A program made the position numbers and the translations under genes. Shown here piece after piece: positions 1-9,396 of a stretch of DNA of 64,000 nucleotides. The DNA lies in assembly GCA_965140395.1 (NCBI GenBank), contig OZ223205.1:992001-1056000 (forward strand), in the 5' to 3' direction. Origin of the DNA: Parvibaculum sp002684405. Lineage in GTDB: Bacteria > Pseudomonadota > Alphaproteobacteria > Parvibaculales > Parvibaculaceae. Position 1 is the stretch's first letter. Every line of letters starts with the position of its first letter. The notes beneath the pieces were generated by a model. That model saw nothing but the letters and a program-made list of their open reading frames with translations, had not been told where the DNA came from and made no database searches.

Positions 1-462
1 AGTGCCTTGTGGTTTTCTGATCAGATGTCGGTCCACGGAGCAATCCGGCCTCTGGTTGTGTCCATTGACAAAGACGTGCAGGCGACGTTCTCGGATGACC
101 GTATCTTGTTCTTGCAGGGAGAGGCGCAACGTCTCGAGGAAGTCCTGTCATTGGAGGTTCTTGCAACGCTGGAGCATCCCTGGCTGGTCGTTGAAGACAG
201 CAGTCACTTTTACGAAGACGCGAGAGCAGTGCTGGAATTCTTCCAGTCTCATATGAGCGCCGGCGACATGATCGTCGTGGAGGACGGCATCGTATCGCAG
301 CTGCCAGGCCCTCTTTATGAAACCTATAAGGATGGTCCGAACAGGGCCGTGAAGGAATTTCTGAACCGGAGCGACTCTGCATATGAAATCGCTACCGATC
401 TCTGCGAGCATTATGGGTTCAATGTTACATACAATCCGAACGGCTGGTTGAGGTGGGTCTGA
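1..462 (+). CDS. CmcI/cephalosporin-hydroxylase-like protein, C-terminal part
   Basis: The gene is cut by the left edge of the window; 153 in-frame codons remain. The residues match the C-terminal half of the CmcI / rhamnosyl O-methyltransferase family: an acidic segment ending in DSSHFYEDARAVLEF, then GDMIVVEDG, then an AVKEFLNR segment and a final NPNGWLRWV, which corresponds to the usual 'N..G.L.R' ending. Family members are SAM-dependent enzymes, often found in glycan or natural-product clusters. Its stop codon overlaps the start of the next methyltransferase gene (TGATG), so the two are translationally coupled. With the glycosyltransferase gene that follows, a role in modifying a surface glycan is likely but inferred. 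The substrate cannot be read from the sequence. Confidence 0.75.
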   Translation, partial: SALWFSDQMSVHGAIRPLVVSIDKDVQATFSDDRILFLQGEAQRLEEVLSLEVLATLEHPWLVVEDSSHFYEDARAVLEFFQSHMSAGDMIVVEDGIVSQLPGPLYETYKDGPNRAVKEFLNRSDSAYEIATDLCEHYGFNVTYNPNGWLRWV

Positions 463-1835
463 TGCACGCGAGTTCTCTTGAAAATATGGGAAAATGCTAC
501 CGCCGATACGTGGTGGGGTCGGAGCTGGAAAAGCTCCCCCGAATTAGCGTACTCGATGTGGGTGGTGCGGATGTGAACGGCAGCTATCGCGATGTCTTCT
601 CCGGCGACCGCTTCGAGTATCTCGGTGCGGATATCGACAACCGCGAGGGCGTGTCCGTCGTGATGGAGGACCCCTACAAGATCCCTCTGGACGACCGTTC
701 GGTTGATATCGTGCTTAGTGGGCAGATGCTCGAGCACTGTGAGTTTTTCTGGTTGAGCTTCACAGAGATGATGAGGGTCTTGAAACCTGGAGGGTTCCTG
801 TTCCTGATTGCGCCCTCCGCCGGTCCGATTCATCAGTATCCGGTGGATTGCTACCGGTTCTATCCCGACGCCTACCGCGCTTTGGCGCGCTATGCGGATT
901 GCGAGCTGCTCGATGTCTGGCTCGATGAACGCGGTCCCTGGAATGATCTCGTCGGTATTTTCACGCGGAAGGCACTTTTGCCGCGTCCAGCGGGGTCAGG
1001 TATTGGAGCTGGCACTGCCGGGGAAGAGGGCGAGCAGCCGCACTCCTTCGATCCGATGAAGGATACGGGAACCCCGGAGGAAGAAATGCTCTCGGGAGCC
1101 CGAAACTATCAGGAGGTTCTGGCTTCTCTGCATGGCTCGCTCGAGCCGCGTTTCTATCTCGAGATCGGGGTACGCCACGGCGCGAGCTTGCGTCTGGCGC
1201 GCTGTCCGTCGCTGGGTGTGGATCCCCAACCGGAAATCGAGGGAGAGTTGCCCGCGAGCGCCGACATTGTCGAGATGACAAGCGACGACTTTTTCGACAG
1301 CGAAGAACAAGGAAGCAGGCTCGCTGCGACGCCGCCCGATCTGACATTCATCGACGGCATGCATCTTTTTGAATTTGCCTTGCGTGATTTCATGAATGTC
1401 GAGCGGATATCCGCCCCCCATGGAATCGTTATTGTCGACGACATTTATCCAAATCATGTCGCGCAAGCCGCGCGGCGTCGTGCAACGCGGGCCTGGACGG
1501 GCGATGTGTGGAAACTGCACGACTGCCTGAAGCAATACCGCCCCGATCTGTTTCTTCTTCCGCTCGATACGTGGCCGACGGGACTGCTTCTCATTGCGGG
1601 GCTTGACCCCGCAAACCGGACTCTTTGGCAGAGCTACAACCCGATCGTTCGCCACTATCGGTCGGCTGAGATCGAAGTGCCGCCATCCGTGCTCGGGCGC
1701 GATGGTGCTTGTGAGCCGACGGATGCAGTGATCCAGGACATTGCTGAGCAGGTCGGTGCGGCTCGCGAAAGCGGCCTGTCGTCCGACGCGCTGGTTCATC
1801 GGCTGAAAGAGGCTGTAGCGAGCCGGGTCCGCTAG
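462..1835 (+). CDS. Two-domain SAM-dependent methyltransferase (type 11 plus class-24-like)
   Basis: The protein has 457 residues. I chose the ATG that overlaps the upstream stop (TGATG) because a GAGGTGGG ribosome site lies just before it; a GTG three codons earlier is possible. Domain 1 (about residues 1-175) is a type-11 methyltransferase: VLDVGGADVNGSY is the SAM-binding glycine motif, YLGADI ends strand 2, QMLEH and MRVLKPGGFLFL are the usual later motifs. Domain 2 (about 210-390) looks like the Methyltransferase_24 family: FYLEIGVRHGASL, then DLTFIDGMHLFEFAL and IVIVDD. Such tandem enzymes occur in O-antigen and exopolysaccharide clusters. The gene converges on the large glycosyltransferase gene with 14 bases between the stops. 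Specificity is unknown. Confidence 0.8.
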   Translation: MHASSLENMGKCYRRYVVGSELEKLPRISVLDVGGADVNGSYRDVFSGDRFEYLGADIDNREGVSVVMEDPYKIPLDDRSVDIVLSGQMLEHCEFFWLSFTEMMRVLKPGGFLFLIAPSAGPIHQYPVDCYRFYPDAYRALARYADCELLDVWLDERGPWNDLVGIFTRKALLPRPAGSGIGAGTAGEEGEQPHSFDPMKDTGTPEEEMLSGARNYQEVLASLHGSLEPRFYLEIGVRHGASLRLARCPSLGVDPQPEIEGELPASADIVEMTSDDFFDSEEQGSRLAATPPDLTFIDGMHLFEFALRDFMNVERISAPHGIVIVDDIYPNHVAQAARRRATRAWTGDVWKLHDCLKQYRPDLFLLPLDTWPTGLLLIAGLDPANRTLWQSYNPIVRHYRSAEIEVPPSVLGRDGACEPTDAVIQDIAEQVGAARESGLSSDALVHRLKEAVASRVR

Positions 1836-1849
1836 GGTTTCGAGCGGCG

Positions 1850-4800
1850 TCAGATTGCGGATTGGTAGGCTGGCGATAGTGCTCTCTGTAGCGCGCTTCG
1901 AAAGCCTTCGATCGAGCATTCCTTCACAATGCGCTGCAGGGCATTGTTTCTTATCTGGGTCCAAAGAGCTGGATCGGTATAGAGCCGGTAAACAGCATCT
2001 GAAAAGGCTTCAGGCGTGTCGGCCACCAGAAGCTCGCGTTCGTTGCTCCAGCCGAGCTGCGATGCCAGCAGGGAGGTCGCAACGACGGGCACGCCGCTCG
2101 CTGCCGCTTGTTGGACCTTGAGAGGTATTCCTGCGGCGAATCGCGTCGGAGCGACAAAGACCCGGGCTCGATCGAATAGCGGGTCGAGGTCGTCCACAAC
2201 GCCCAGAAGTTTCACTTTGAGAGGGTCAAGCGCGCGAATGCTTGGAGCGCCGTTGAGGCCCGCCGCCTTGAGCGGGATACGGCATTTCTGTCTTGCGTCC
2301 AGAAGCGGCAGGACCTTTTCGACGTACCATACGAGACTATCGACATTGGGTGCGCCTTCTTCTTCCAGCCGGCCGACGAAGAGAATGTCTTTGCGCGCGG
2401 AAAACGCCGCAGGCGTCGGGTTGGAATCGACAGCGTACCCCAGGACATGGGTCGGCTTGCCGGAGGCGCGCCGAAAGACATCGGCTTCCGCTTCGGTCAC
2501 AGCGATAACCTGGTCGGCCGTTTCGACGAGGGCCAGCTCCTGAGTTCTTTCGCGTATGGCCTCGGCAGCCAGTGCTTTGTCACCCAGCACCTCGGCCTTC
2601 ACGGCGTTGCGCGACGAGAAGAGGGCCTCGGCATCGTAGGTGATTTTTATACCTTCAAACAAATCGGGCCGCCGCCGTTTGATGCTGGACAATTCCTTCA
2701 TGTTATGAGGACGGCTGATGAATATCTGTTGATAGTAACCTTTTCGTTCATCCAGGAATTGCTCGAGGCCCGGCAAGCCCACGCCCATTGCGACTTCGAC
2801 ACCTTCCGGCACAACTGACCAGGCTTCTGCCCAGGCGTCGCGTAGAGTTGCGGTGGGAAAGAAGGTAACGAAATATCCCGCTTCAACCATAAGGCGCAGA
2901 ATACTGTTGGACCGGGGAAAGCCTGAACCGAGCGAGACAATCGGAATACGGTCTTCGATGTACAGGATCCGCTCGCGGTCGTCTCGCATTCTGGCCAGAA
3001 GTGGGTTGGCATTCAGGGAAGAGTGATGGCCGCGCAGTTGTACTTTATGTTTATTCAGAAACTTCTGCCGATTGATTTTCTGGATGTCGATCGCTTGTTC
3101 GAGAGACTCGGACGACGCGAATTCGAAATGATCGACGATCGCGCGAGGCTCGAAAATAACCTTCATGCCGGCGCGGCGGATACGCATGCAGAGGTCCGAT
3201 TCCTCATAGTAGGCGGGGGCAAAATCCGGATCGAATCCGCCCAGTTGCTGAAACACGCCCTTACGGACTAAAAGGAATGCACCTGAGCAGTAATCGACTT
3301 CGCGGCGGAAGTTGTATGCGCCCTTCGCCGGATCGTCACCGCGACCGTATCCAAGGCAACTGCCATCGGCCCAGATAATGCTGCCGGCCTCCTGCAGCGT
3401 GCCGTCGGGAAGCACGATCGGGCCGCCAACCGCGCCGGCAGTCGCATCTTCTTCGATAGTCTTGACCGCGGCGGCCAGCGAACCGGGCCTGACAATGGCG
3501 TCATTGTTGAGCAGAAGCACATGGCCGCCCCGCACGGCCTTGAGGCCAAGATTGACCGCTTTGAGGAAACCCAGATTTTCGTCCTGGGACAGCAACCGCG
3601 CATTGTCCACCCGTTCAAGAAGCTCGGCGGTGCGGTCGGTCGAACAATTGTCCACGATAATTACCTCGACGGGAAAATCGGTTTCCGCCTCGAGAGAGCG
3701 TAGGCAACGCAGTGTAAGACCGGCCTGGTTCCAGAGAACCAGAATGACCGACACACGCGGATGGTCGGCATTGGAAAAACGGACACGTGCATCCGAAGCC
3801 AGAAATGCCTCGAGGTCCTGGTCGGCGCTGGCGCGGACCTCCTCTTTCAGTGAGATAGTGACGCCAAGTATGGTCTTGTCTTCAACGCCTCTAGCGTGTC
3901 CGGACGGTACGGCGAGCTCCGGAAAGCGCTGAGCCAGGAGCGAGCGTTTCGGATTGACTTTGGCCGCGGATTTGCGAAAGCGGGTCTTCATCCTGCTCGG
4001 AAGGGGTAAGGCGTCCTTCGACAGTGCCCGGAGGATGCGAAACTTGAGCAGCTGGCGATACGACGAAGAGGGACGCTTGCGGGCCTTGCACAAATTGAGC
4101 TCAAGCTCTCTCGCGATTTCGAGCGCTGCGTGTTCGCGTGTCTCTCTGGAATTCAGTTGGGATTGCAGGCGCGCTTTTTCGGTCCTAAGACGACTGGTTT
4201 CTTCTCTCAGGGCTGCGGTTTCGCTCTCCCTGAAAGTTTGCAAACACTTTCCAAGTCTCAGTTGAGCTTCAAGATGCGTTTTCTCTCTGTGGAGAGCCCT
4301 GGTTGAATGATCCGGGGTTCCCTCATCTCGCTTGTCGTCCGCCGGCGAAATGCGCAACGCTTCTTTTTCCGCGCATGCCAAGCGTTCAAAGGCAGACCGC
4401 GCGCTGTCCAGGCTTTGCATCGTTGCCTGGTCGGCGGGGTCGGAACAAAGCCGCGTGAGCAGGGCGGAGATTTCGTCAATCCGGACAGCGGTTTCCTCAC
4501 CTACCTCCTCAAGCGGTGCGCGCCCGGTGTGATGCTGAAGGTCCGGAGATAGAAACTTCTCGATTTCCTCAGGGTCGGCGGCGGTCTCATTGATTTGCGG
4601 CAGGGTGAATTCGTGACGCATCCGGGCGACAAGAGGTCGCCAGTCAAGCATCAGATCGTCATATGAGTAGAATGAACGGTGGCGGTAGCGGGTTGCCGAT
4701 TCGGCATCCATCTGATGGCGCATCCAGAGCAGGCAGGCCTGCCTGGCGGACATGTCGTTTCGTGCGGCAAGCGAAGCTGCCACCGCGCGCGGGTCTCGCA

Positions 4801-5200
4801 GCGCATGGAGAAACTCTATCCTGTATCCCAGGTGATTGAGTGCCCGGACATAAAGCGGGACGAAACGCGAAATTCGAGGGTCCGTGAGAACGATTGTCTC
4901 TGCGTCGTCATACAAGGCGCGGACAGTCGCCGCGATCAGGGTCACGAGGTCGGAGCCATAGTCGGCAAGGATTTTTTCCGCGTCCAGCGGACGCCAGTCG
5001 TCCCAGCTGCTGTCGCAAGCCGCCAGGAGCATGTCGTTGAGTTCGGCGATTGCCCCGGCGTCCCGGAATCCTCGTTCACAGTCTGTTTTGTCAGCAACAG
5101 AGCCTCGAGGCGCAGCGGCGCCCGACAAATTCAGCAGACGCGAAAACACACTCGTACCCGAGTGAGGCGTACCGAGGACGAGAATACAGGTCTTACTCAT
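1850..5200 (-). CDS. Giant fusion: sulfotransferase-like domain, coiled coil, GT2 and GT4-like glycosyltransferase
   Basis: The protein has 1116 residues and three recognisable parts. Residues 1-270 resemble a P-loop sulfotransferase: ILVLGTPHSGTSVFSRLL is the PAPS 5'-phosphosulfate loop, and LTDPRISRFVP is a plausible 3'-phosphate loop. Residues about 305-375 are rich in Glu, Arg and Leu heptads and probably form a coiled coil. Residues about 480-700 are a GT2 glycosyltransferase, with VSVILVLWNQAGLT, VIIVDNCSTD and LLLNNDAIV (nucleotide-sugar and metal site). Residues about 720-1116 resemble a GT4-type transferase, with DILFVGRLEEEGAPN and FVAPTRFAAGIPLKVQQA. The gene therefore probably adds and modifies sugars on a surface polymer. 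It runs opposite to the methyltransferase genes. Whether the N-terminal part transfers sulfate is not shown; related domains sometimes only bind. Confidence 0.8.
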   Translation of the reverse strand: MSKTCILVLGTPHSGTSVFSRLLNLSGAAAPRGSVADKTDCERGFRDAGAIAELNDMLLAACDSSWDDWRPLDAEKILADYGSDLVTLIAATVRALYDDAETIVLTDPRISRFVPLYVRALNHLGYRIEFLHALRDPRAVAASLAARNDMSARQACLLWMRHQMDAESATRYRHRSFYSYDDLMLDWRPLVARMRHEFTLPQINETAADPEEIEKFLSPDLQHHTGRAPLEEVGEETAVRIDEISALLTRLCSDPADQATMQSLDSARSAFERLACAEKEALRISPADDKRDEGTPDHSTRALHREKTHLEAQLRLGKCLQTFRESETAALREETSRLRTEKARLQSQLNSRETREHAALEIARELELNLCKARKRPSSSYRQLLKFRILRALSKDALPLPSRMKTRFRKSAAKVNPKRSLLAQRFPELAVPSGHARGVEDKTILGVTISLKEEVRASADQDLEAFLASDARVRFSNADHPRVSVILVLWNQAGLTLRCLRSLEAETDFPVEVIIVDNCSTDRTAELLERVDNARLLSQDENLGFLKAVNLGLKAVRGGHVLLLNNDAIVRPGSLAAAVKTIEEDATAGAVGGPIVLPDGTLQEAGSIIWADGSCLGYGRGDDPAKGAYNFRREVDYCSGAFLLVRKGVFQQLGGFDPDFAPAYYEESDLCMRIRRAGMKVIFEPRAIVDHFEFASSESLEQAIDIQKINRQKFLNKHKVQLRGHHSSLNANPLLARMRDDRERILYIEDRIPIVSLGSGFPRSNSILRLMVEAGYFVTFFPTATLRDAWAEAWSVVPEGVEVAMGVGLPGLEQFLDERKGYYQQIFISRPHNMKELSSIKRRRPDLFEGIKITYDAEALFSSRNAVKAEVLGDKALAAEAIRERTQELALVETADQVIAVTEAEADVFRRASGKPTHVLGYAVDSNPTPAAFSARKDILFVGRLEEEGAPNVDSLVWYVEKVLPLLDARQKCRIPLKAAGLNGAPSIRALDPLKVKLLGVVDDLDPLFDRARVFVAPTRFAAGIPLKVQQAAASGVPVVATSLLASQLGWSNERELLVADTPEAFSDAVYRLYTDPALWTQIRNNALQRIVKECSIEGFRSALQRALSPAYQSAI

Positions 5201-5428
5201 TTTCCGCCCCGTTGTTCAGAGGCACAAAACTAGGGATTCAAGCCGGGGAGGGATAGGGAATTGATTGTTTTAAGAGCAAGAGAACGATTGTTTTTGACCG
5301 AATTTCACAGTCCACATCTCGCGCGACATGTTTTGCTCCGTCCGGAGCGGACCAATCGTCCTGCGTTCAATATCTAAGACAGCGTTCCTTGGGCACCCGA
5401 AACGCGCCAAGCGATCACGGACGCCATA

Positions 5429-6475
5429 TCACACGGCAAACAACGCCTCGCACCCCGTCCCAGCCAGAATAGCATCCACCGCCTTGCGGTCGGTGTCGCT
5501 CAGCGCGGCGAGCTTCTCGCGCAGCCACGCCAGGCATTTGCCCTGATAGGGGAAGGGCTGCTGGACCCATGCGCGGCCGTCTACTTCGGCGCGGACTTCC
5601 TCGTCGCCATTCATCAGCGCCTTGGCGTTGGCCAGCATAACGGGGGCATAGACGCGGCCGACTTCATTGAGGAGGCCCTTGAGCGTCTCGGGGATCGCGT
5701 CGCGGCTGATCCAGTCTTCCTCTTTAGGCTCGACGCCGGATGAGTCTTCCACGATATCGACCCAGGCGAAAACGCGCGGCGCGCGGCGGAGCGTTTCTTC
5801 CATCGGCGTCGGGTCGAAATGGGTGAGCTGGGTCAGCTGGCCGTAGAATCCGAAATCGGACGCGCCGGGCCGCTTGCCCATGATGTAGGGCGCGGTTTCG
5901 AGATGCGCCTTCAGCGCGTCGAGAAGGCGCAGATAGCTGGCCTCGATCACCGGTGCGGTCACGTCGTTGGAGCCGACGACATAAAGCCGCTTGATCTGCC
6001 GGTCGGCGAAAACCTTGCCCATCTTCAGCGCTTCTTCTTCCGGTTGCGTCACGTTCCGCCAGCGCGGCAGGATCGCCGCTGCGCGGTCGATATCCGGCTT
6101 GTAATACCAGCGGTAATGGAACATCGCCTTGGTGAGCCATTCATCCGCGAAGTCTTCCAGCAGATAGTCGAGAAACTCGATCACCGGATCGGACGGCACG
6201 ATCTTGCGCTCGGGAAACGCCGCCTCGAAACGGCGGATGAGCGGGGTGGAATCGACCACCGCTTCCATCTCGCCCTTGTCGTTCGGCAGGTAGAAGGTCG
6301 GGAGCAACTGAACTTTCGGCTTCGGCAGGCCGAGCGCGGCGGGCGTCTCGCCGATCAGGAAGCGGTAGGGGATCAGCCGGTAGCGCAGCACCGCCAGCAT
6401 CTTTCGCGTATAGGGCGAGCCGGGCGCGCCACTCAGCAGCAAGGGTGTTGCCGTCATCTCTGTCTCCATCCCCAT
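5429..6475 (-). CDS. Glutathione S-transferase-like protein
   Basis: The protein has 348 residues from the ATG chosen here. The frame stays open 36 codons further upstream, but that stretch is not GST-like; a later ATG six codons downstream (behind GGAGACAG) is also possible. The N-terminus, LLSGAPGSPYTRKMLAVLRY, has the form of a thioredoxin-fold GST-N domain with an SPY/T active-site turn. It is followed by VVDSTPLIRRFE, the glutathione gamma-glutamyl binding region, and an all-helical C-terminal domain of about 220 residues, longer than in a standard GST (about 200-230 residues in total). The long C-terminus resembles an atypical GST subgroup found in proteobacteria. It is divergent from the DUF2855 gene. 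The substrate is unknown. Confidence 0.75.
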   Translation of the reverse strand: MGMETEMTATPLLLSGAPGSPYTRKMLAVLRYRLIPYRFLIGETPAALGLPKPKVQLLPTFYLPNDKGEMEAVVDSTPLIRRFEAAFPERKIVPSDPVIEFLDYLLEDFADEWLTKAMFHYRWYYKPDIDRAAAILPRWRNVTQPEEEALKMGKVFADRQIKRLYVVGSNDVTAPVIEASYLRLLDALKAHLETAPYIMGKRPGASDFGFYGQLTQLTHFDPTPMEETLRRAPRVFAWVDIVEDSSGVEPKEEDWISRDAIPETLKGLLNEVGRVYAPVMLANAKALMNGDEEVRAEVDGRAWVQQPFPYQGKCLAWLREKLAALSDTDRKAVDAILAGTGCEALFAV

Positions 6476-6691
6476 TATGTCTTGCTCTCGTTCTTTTTCT
6501 GGCACCAAGCGTGTCACCATGGGTAACGGAGCGTCAAGCATTTGGAACGCAGGGCTTTGAAAAAAAGGCATTACAAGTGCCAATAGATTGTCCGGGTTTT
6601 TGCCGTTGAGCCGGACGTCGATACGGCTTGCGTTATTCGCCGCTCTGGCACAGCTTTCTACCTTGCTGAGCTGGGCGAGAGGGAGGACACC

Positions 6692-7771
6692 ATGATCGTG
6701 GAACTTGACGTGAAGCGCGACGCCATCGGCGAATGCCGCGTGATCGCACGCGAAGAGCGGGCGCTGGAAGAGGGCGAGATCGAAGTGGCCGTGCGCAAAT
6801 TTGCGCTGACGGCCAACAACATCACCTATGCGCTCACCGGCGACATGATCGGTTACTGGAAGTTTTTCCCCGCCGAGGGCGAGTGGGGCATCGTCCCCGT
6901 CTGGGGCTTCGGCGAGGTTGTGGCCTCGCGCTGCGAGGATGTGCCGGAGGGCACCGAGATCTGGGGTTTCCTGCCCATGGCCTCAAGCGTGGTGATGCGC
7001 CCGGGGACGGTTGCACGAGGGGGCTTTTCGGACGAGGCGCCGCATCGCAAGGACATGCCGCTTGTCTACAACCGCTACACCATCACGAATGACGATCCGG
7101 CGGCGCTGAAGGCGCTCTCGGATGCGCGCTGCGTGTTCTTCCCGCTCTTCACCACCTCCTATCTCATCTACGATTATCTGATGGACAATGACTGGTTCGG
7201 CGCGAAACAGGTCATCATCGGGTCCGCCTCGTCAAAGACGGGTGCCGGCCTCGCCAACATGCTGGCGACATATGCGAAAGACAGCATTCGCGTGGTCGGC
7301 CTCACCTCGCCGCGCAACAAGGACTTCGTGGAAAGCCTCGGCACCTATGACGAGGTCTGCCCCTACGGCGACATCGCCGGGCTCGATGCCTCCGTGCCGA
7401 GCATCTATGTGGACATGTCGGGCGATGGAAAGGTTCTCTCCGAGCTGCATCATCATTTCGGGGGCAACATCAAGGCGAGTTGCGGCGTCGGCGCGACCCA
7501 TTGGGAGGCGCCACGCGATACCGGCGGCCTGCCCGGCGCGAAGCCCGAATTCTTCTTCGCTCCCGCCCAGATCCAGAAGCGCGACAATGAATGGGGCCCC
7601 GGCGCGGCGATGCGCCGTGCGCAGGAGGAGTGCGCGCGCATGGCCAAAGAGATGGAAGCTCATCTGAAGATCGAACACGGTACGGGCGCGGAAGCGGTGA
7701 AGGCCGCCTATCTGTCGATGGTGCGCGGCGAGACGACGCCGGACCGCGGTCTCATGCTGTCTTTCGGCTGA
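6692..7771 (+). CDS. DUF2855 family protein (MDR-fold relative)
   Basis: The protein has 359 residues; GAGGGAGGACACC gives a strong ribosome site before the ATG. The sequence fits DUF2855: an N-terminal segment with VRKFALTANNITYALTGD, then YWKFFPAEGEWGIVPVWG and a nucleotide-binding-like stretch IIGSASSKTGAGLANML. The overall arrangement resembles medium-chain dehydrogenases, but the Zn ligands and standard GxGxxG are not evident, so the reaction is not known. The stop lies only five bases from the stop of the convergent TetR gene. The family is often found next to lipid and hydrocarbon oxidation genes, which fits this window, but that is only context. Confidence 0.8.
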   Translation: MIVELDVKRDAIGECRVIAREERALEEGEIEVAVRKFALTANNITYALTGDMIGYWKFFPAEGEWGIVPVWGFGEVVASRCEDVPEGTEIWGFLPMASSVVMRPGTVARGGFSDEAPHRKDMPLVYNRYTITNDDPAALKALSDARCVFFPLFTTSYLIYDYLMDNDWFGAKQVIIGSASSKTGAGLANMLATYAKDSIRVVGLTSPRNKDFVESLGTYDEVCPYGDIAGLDASVPSIYVDMSGDGKVLSELHHHFGGNIKASCGVGATHWEAPRDTGGLPGAKPEFFFAPAQIQKRDNEWGPGAAMRRAQEECARMAKEMEAHLKIEHGTGAEAVKAAYLSMVRGETTPDRGLMLSFG

Positions 7772-7776
7772 ATGCG

Positions 7777-8370
7777 CTAACGGTGCGGCGCGATCGCGTC
7801 GGCTATATGTTTCATCACGGCCAGCGCCGCCTTGGGGGCGAGCGCCTGGTCGTGACGCAGCCTTTGCCACATCTCCATGCTGAGCGCGGCATCCAGCGCC
7901 TCGAAAGCGCGGGTGCCGGGCGCCATTTTCTTCGGCAACACCTCGGCGAGTGTCCGCCGTGTCATGGCGGCAAGCAGCGCATGATCCTTCTGCAGGAAGG
8001 GTGAGCGGTGGCGTTGCGCATCGGCGGCGGTCTTGAAGGGCAGGATCTCCTCGAATACCGTTGCGCGGCGCTCGATCAGCGCATCCAGCCTGTCGCGCCA
8101 CCTCCGCCCCTCCAGCGGTGCGCAGAAAAGCGGCTCGACCCGCGCAAGCATCGCGTGCTGGATCTCGGCATAAACGGTTTCCATGTCGGAAAAGAGCCGG
8201 AAGACCGTGCGCCGCCCCACGCCGGCCTTCAGCGCGATGGTCTCTGCGCTGGGCGCGATTTCACCGGCTTTCATCAGCTCCATCATCGCGTCGACGATGC
8301 GCTGGCGCGAGGTGTCGGCCCTGCGGCGTCGACCGTCCGGGTTTTCTTTGGCGGATGATTGGCTGCTCAT
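7777..8370 (-). CDS. TetR/AcrR family transcriptional regulator
   Basis: The protein has 197 residues from the ATG chosen (MSSQSSAKENP). The frame is open for 24 more codons, which look non-coding, and the ribosome site is weak in either case. The helix-turn-helix covers roughly residues 20-65: RIVDAMMELMKAG, then SAETIALKAGVGRRTVFRLF, where the usual tyrosine and histidine of 'LYYHF' are replaced by FRLF. The rest is a helical ligand domain of no known specificity. It converges on the DUF2855 gene and is divergent from exbB, so it could regulate either or itself. No clear operator was found. Confidence 0.8.
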   Translation of the reverse strand: MSSQSSAKENPDGRRRRADTSRQRIVDAMMELMKAGEIAPSAETIALKAGVGRRTVFRLFSDMETVYAEIQHAMLARVEPLFCAPLEGRRWRDRLDALIERRATVFEEILPFKTAADAQRHRSPFLQKDHALLAAMTRRTLAEVLPKKMAPGTRAFEALDAALSMEMWQRLRHDQALAPKAALAVMKHIADAIAPHR

Positions 8371-8461
8371 GTCGGATATCAGACTAACGCTATCGCGGCG
8401 CAAAGCCACTGGGTGACGGCGTGACATGGGGCGGCAAGGCATGCAGAGGCTCCATATTGCA

Positions 8462-8474
8462 AATGACTATCAAT
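8462..8474. promoter_or_regulatory. Fur-like box upstream of exbB-exbD-exbD-tonB
   Basis: AATGACTATCAAT matches the core of the classical Fur consensus (AATGATTATCATT) at 11 of 13 positions. It lies about 150 bases upstream of exbB, between exbB and the divergent TetR gene. TonB systems are classic iron-regulated genes. Binding is inferred. Confidence 0.45.
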
Positions 8475-8625
8475 AACTGTATAGGAGCGGAGTCGGGTGC
8501 GCCTGCATGCGCGGATTGGCCTGTTTGAATTAATGGCTATTGTGGCGGCATCATGAGCCGGTGCCGGTCGGTCCGAGGCCGGCCCGCAATCAATATTGTG
8601 CCAGAGTTGAGCGAAAGGAAGCTTG

Positions 8626-9396
8626 ATGGAACCCCAGAGCGATGCCACGGCGACGGGAAGCGCCGCGCCGCAGGCCGGGACGGCCGTCACGGGTGACATG
8701 CCATCGGCGGCGCTTTCCGCCACGACCGAACAGGCAACCGGCCCGGGCGCCGAAATGAGCGCCTTGATCGGTGCGGGCGGACCGGTGTTGATGATCATCA
8801 TCGTCATGTCGGTCATCGCCACAGCCTTCATCCTCGCCAAGCTCTGGCAGTTCCGCCATGTGAGCGAGGGCGGCGCCCGCAAGACCAAGCAGATCCTGGG
8901 CGATGCCGCCAATCGCGAAGAGGCTGCCAAGCGTCTCGGCCGGATGAAAAACCCGGTGGCGCGTGTCGCGGCCTTTGCCATTTCCGGCGCGCCGCAGGAA
9001 CGCGCCTGGCGCGAGGCGGAAGAGACGATCGAGCCTTACCGGTCCCATATGCGCCTGCTGGAAGTGATCGCGGCGCTGGCCCCGCTGCTCGGTCTGCTCG
9101 GCACGGTGCTCGGCATGATCGGTGCGTTCCAGGCGCTGGGCGCCGCCCAAGGGCGCGCCGACCCGCACATCCTCTCGAACGGCATCTGGGAAGCGCTGCT
9201 GACCACGGCGGCGGGTCTGTCGCTCGCCATTCCGGCGACCGCTTTCGTCAACTGGTTCGACCGCCGCATCGAGCGCATGACCTTCCATATGGAAACCGTC
9301 CTCTCGCGTCTGTTCGACAACGGGTCCGCCATGCATCTGCTGGAAGGAGACGAGCATGAGTCTCGCAGCCTCGCGACGCCTCGCGCGGCCGAATAA
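8626..9396 (+). CDS. exbB: ExbB/TolQ/MotA family proton channel subunit
   Basis: The protein has 256 residues. The ATG was chosen over a TTG one codon earlier; AAGGAA lies before it. It forms the pentameric inner-membrane channel of a TonB-type motor. Three membrane segments are visible: one near residue 45-70 (VLMIIIVMSVIATAFILAKLW), one near 145-170 (LEVIAALAPLLGLLGTVLGM), and one near 185-210 (LLTTAAGLSLAIPATAFVNW). The second and third carry the conserved GLLGTV and TTAAGL motifs of the family. The N-terminus is Ala/Thr/Gly-rich, as in many alphaproteobacterial ExbB proteins. It is the first gene of a tight operon with two exbD genes and tonB; its end overlaps the first exbD by 41 bases. 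Confidence 0.93.
   Translation: MEPQSDATATGSAAPQAGTAVTGDMPSAALSATTEQATGPGAEMSALIGAGGPVLMIIIVMSVIATAFILAKLWQFRHVSEGGARKTKQILGDAANREEAAKRLGRMKNPVARVAAFAISGAPQERAWREAEETIEPYRSHMRLLEVIAALAPLLGLLGTVLGMIGAFQALGAAQGRADPHILSNGIWEALLTTAAGLSLAIPATAFVNWFDRRIERMTFHMETVLSRLFDNGSAMHLLEGDEHESRSLATPRAAE

Noticed and set aside
6648..6672. Sigma-54-like TGGCAC...TTGC before the DUF2855 gene
   Set aside because: The spacing between the two boxes is too long for a sigma-54 promoter.
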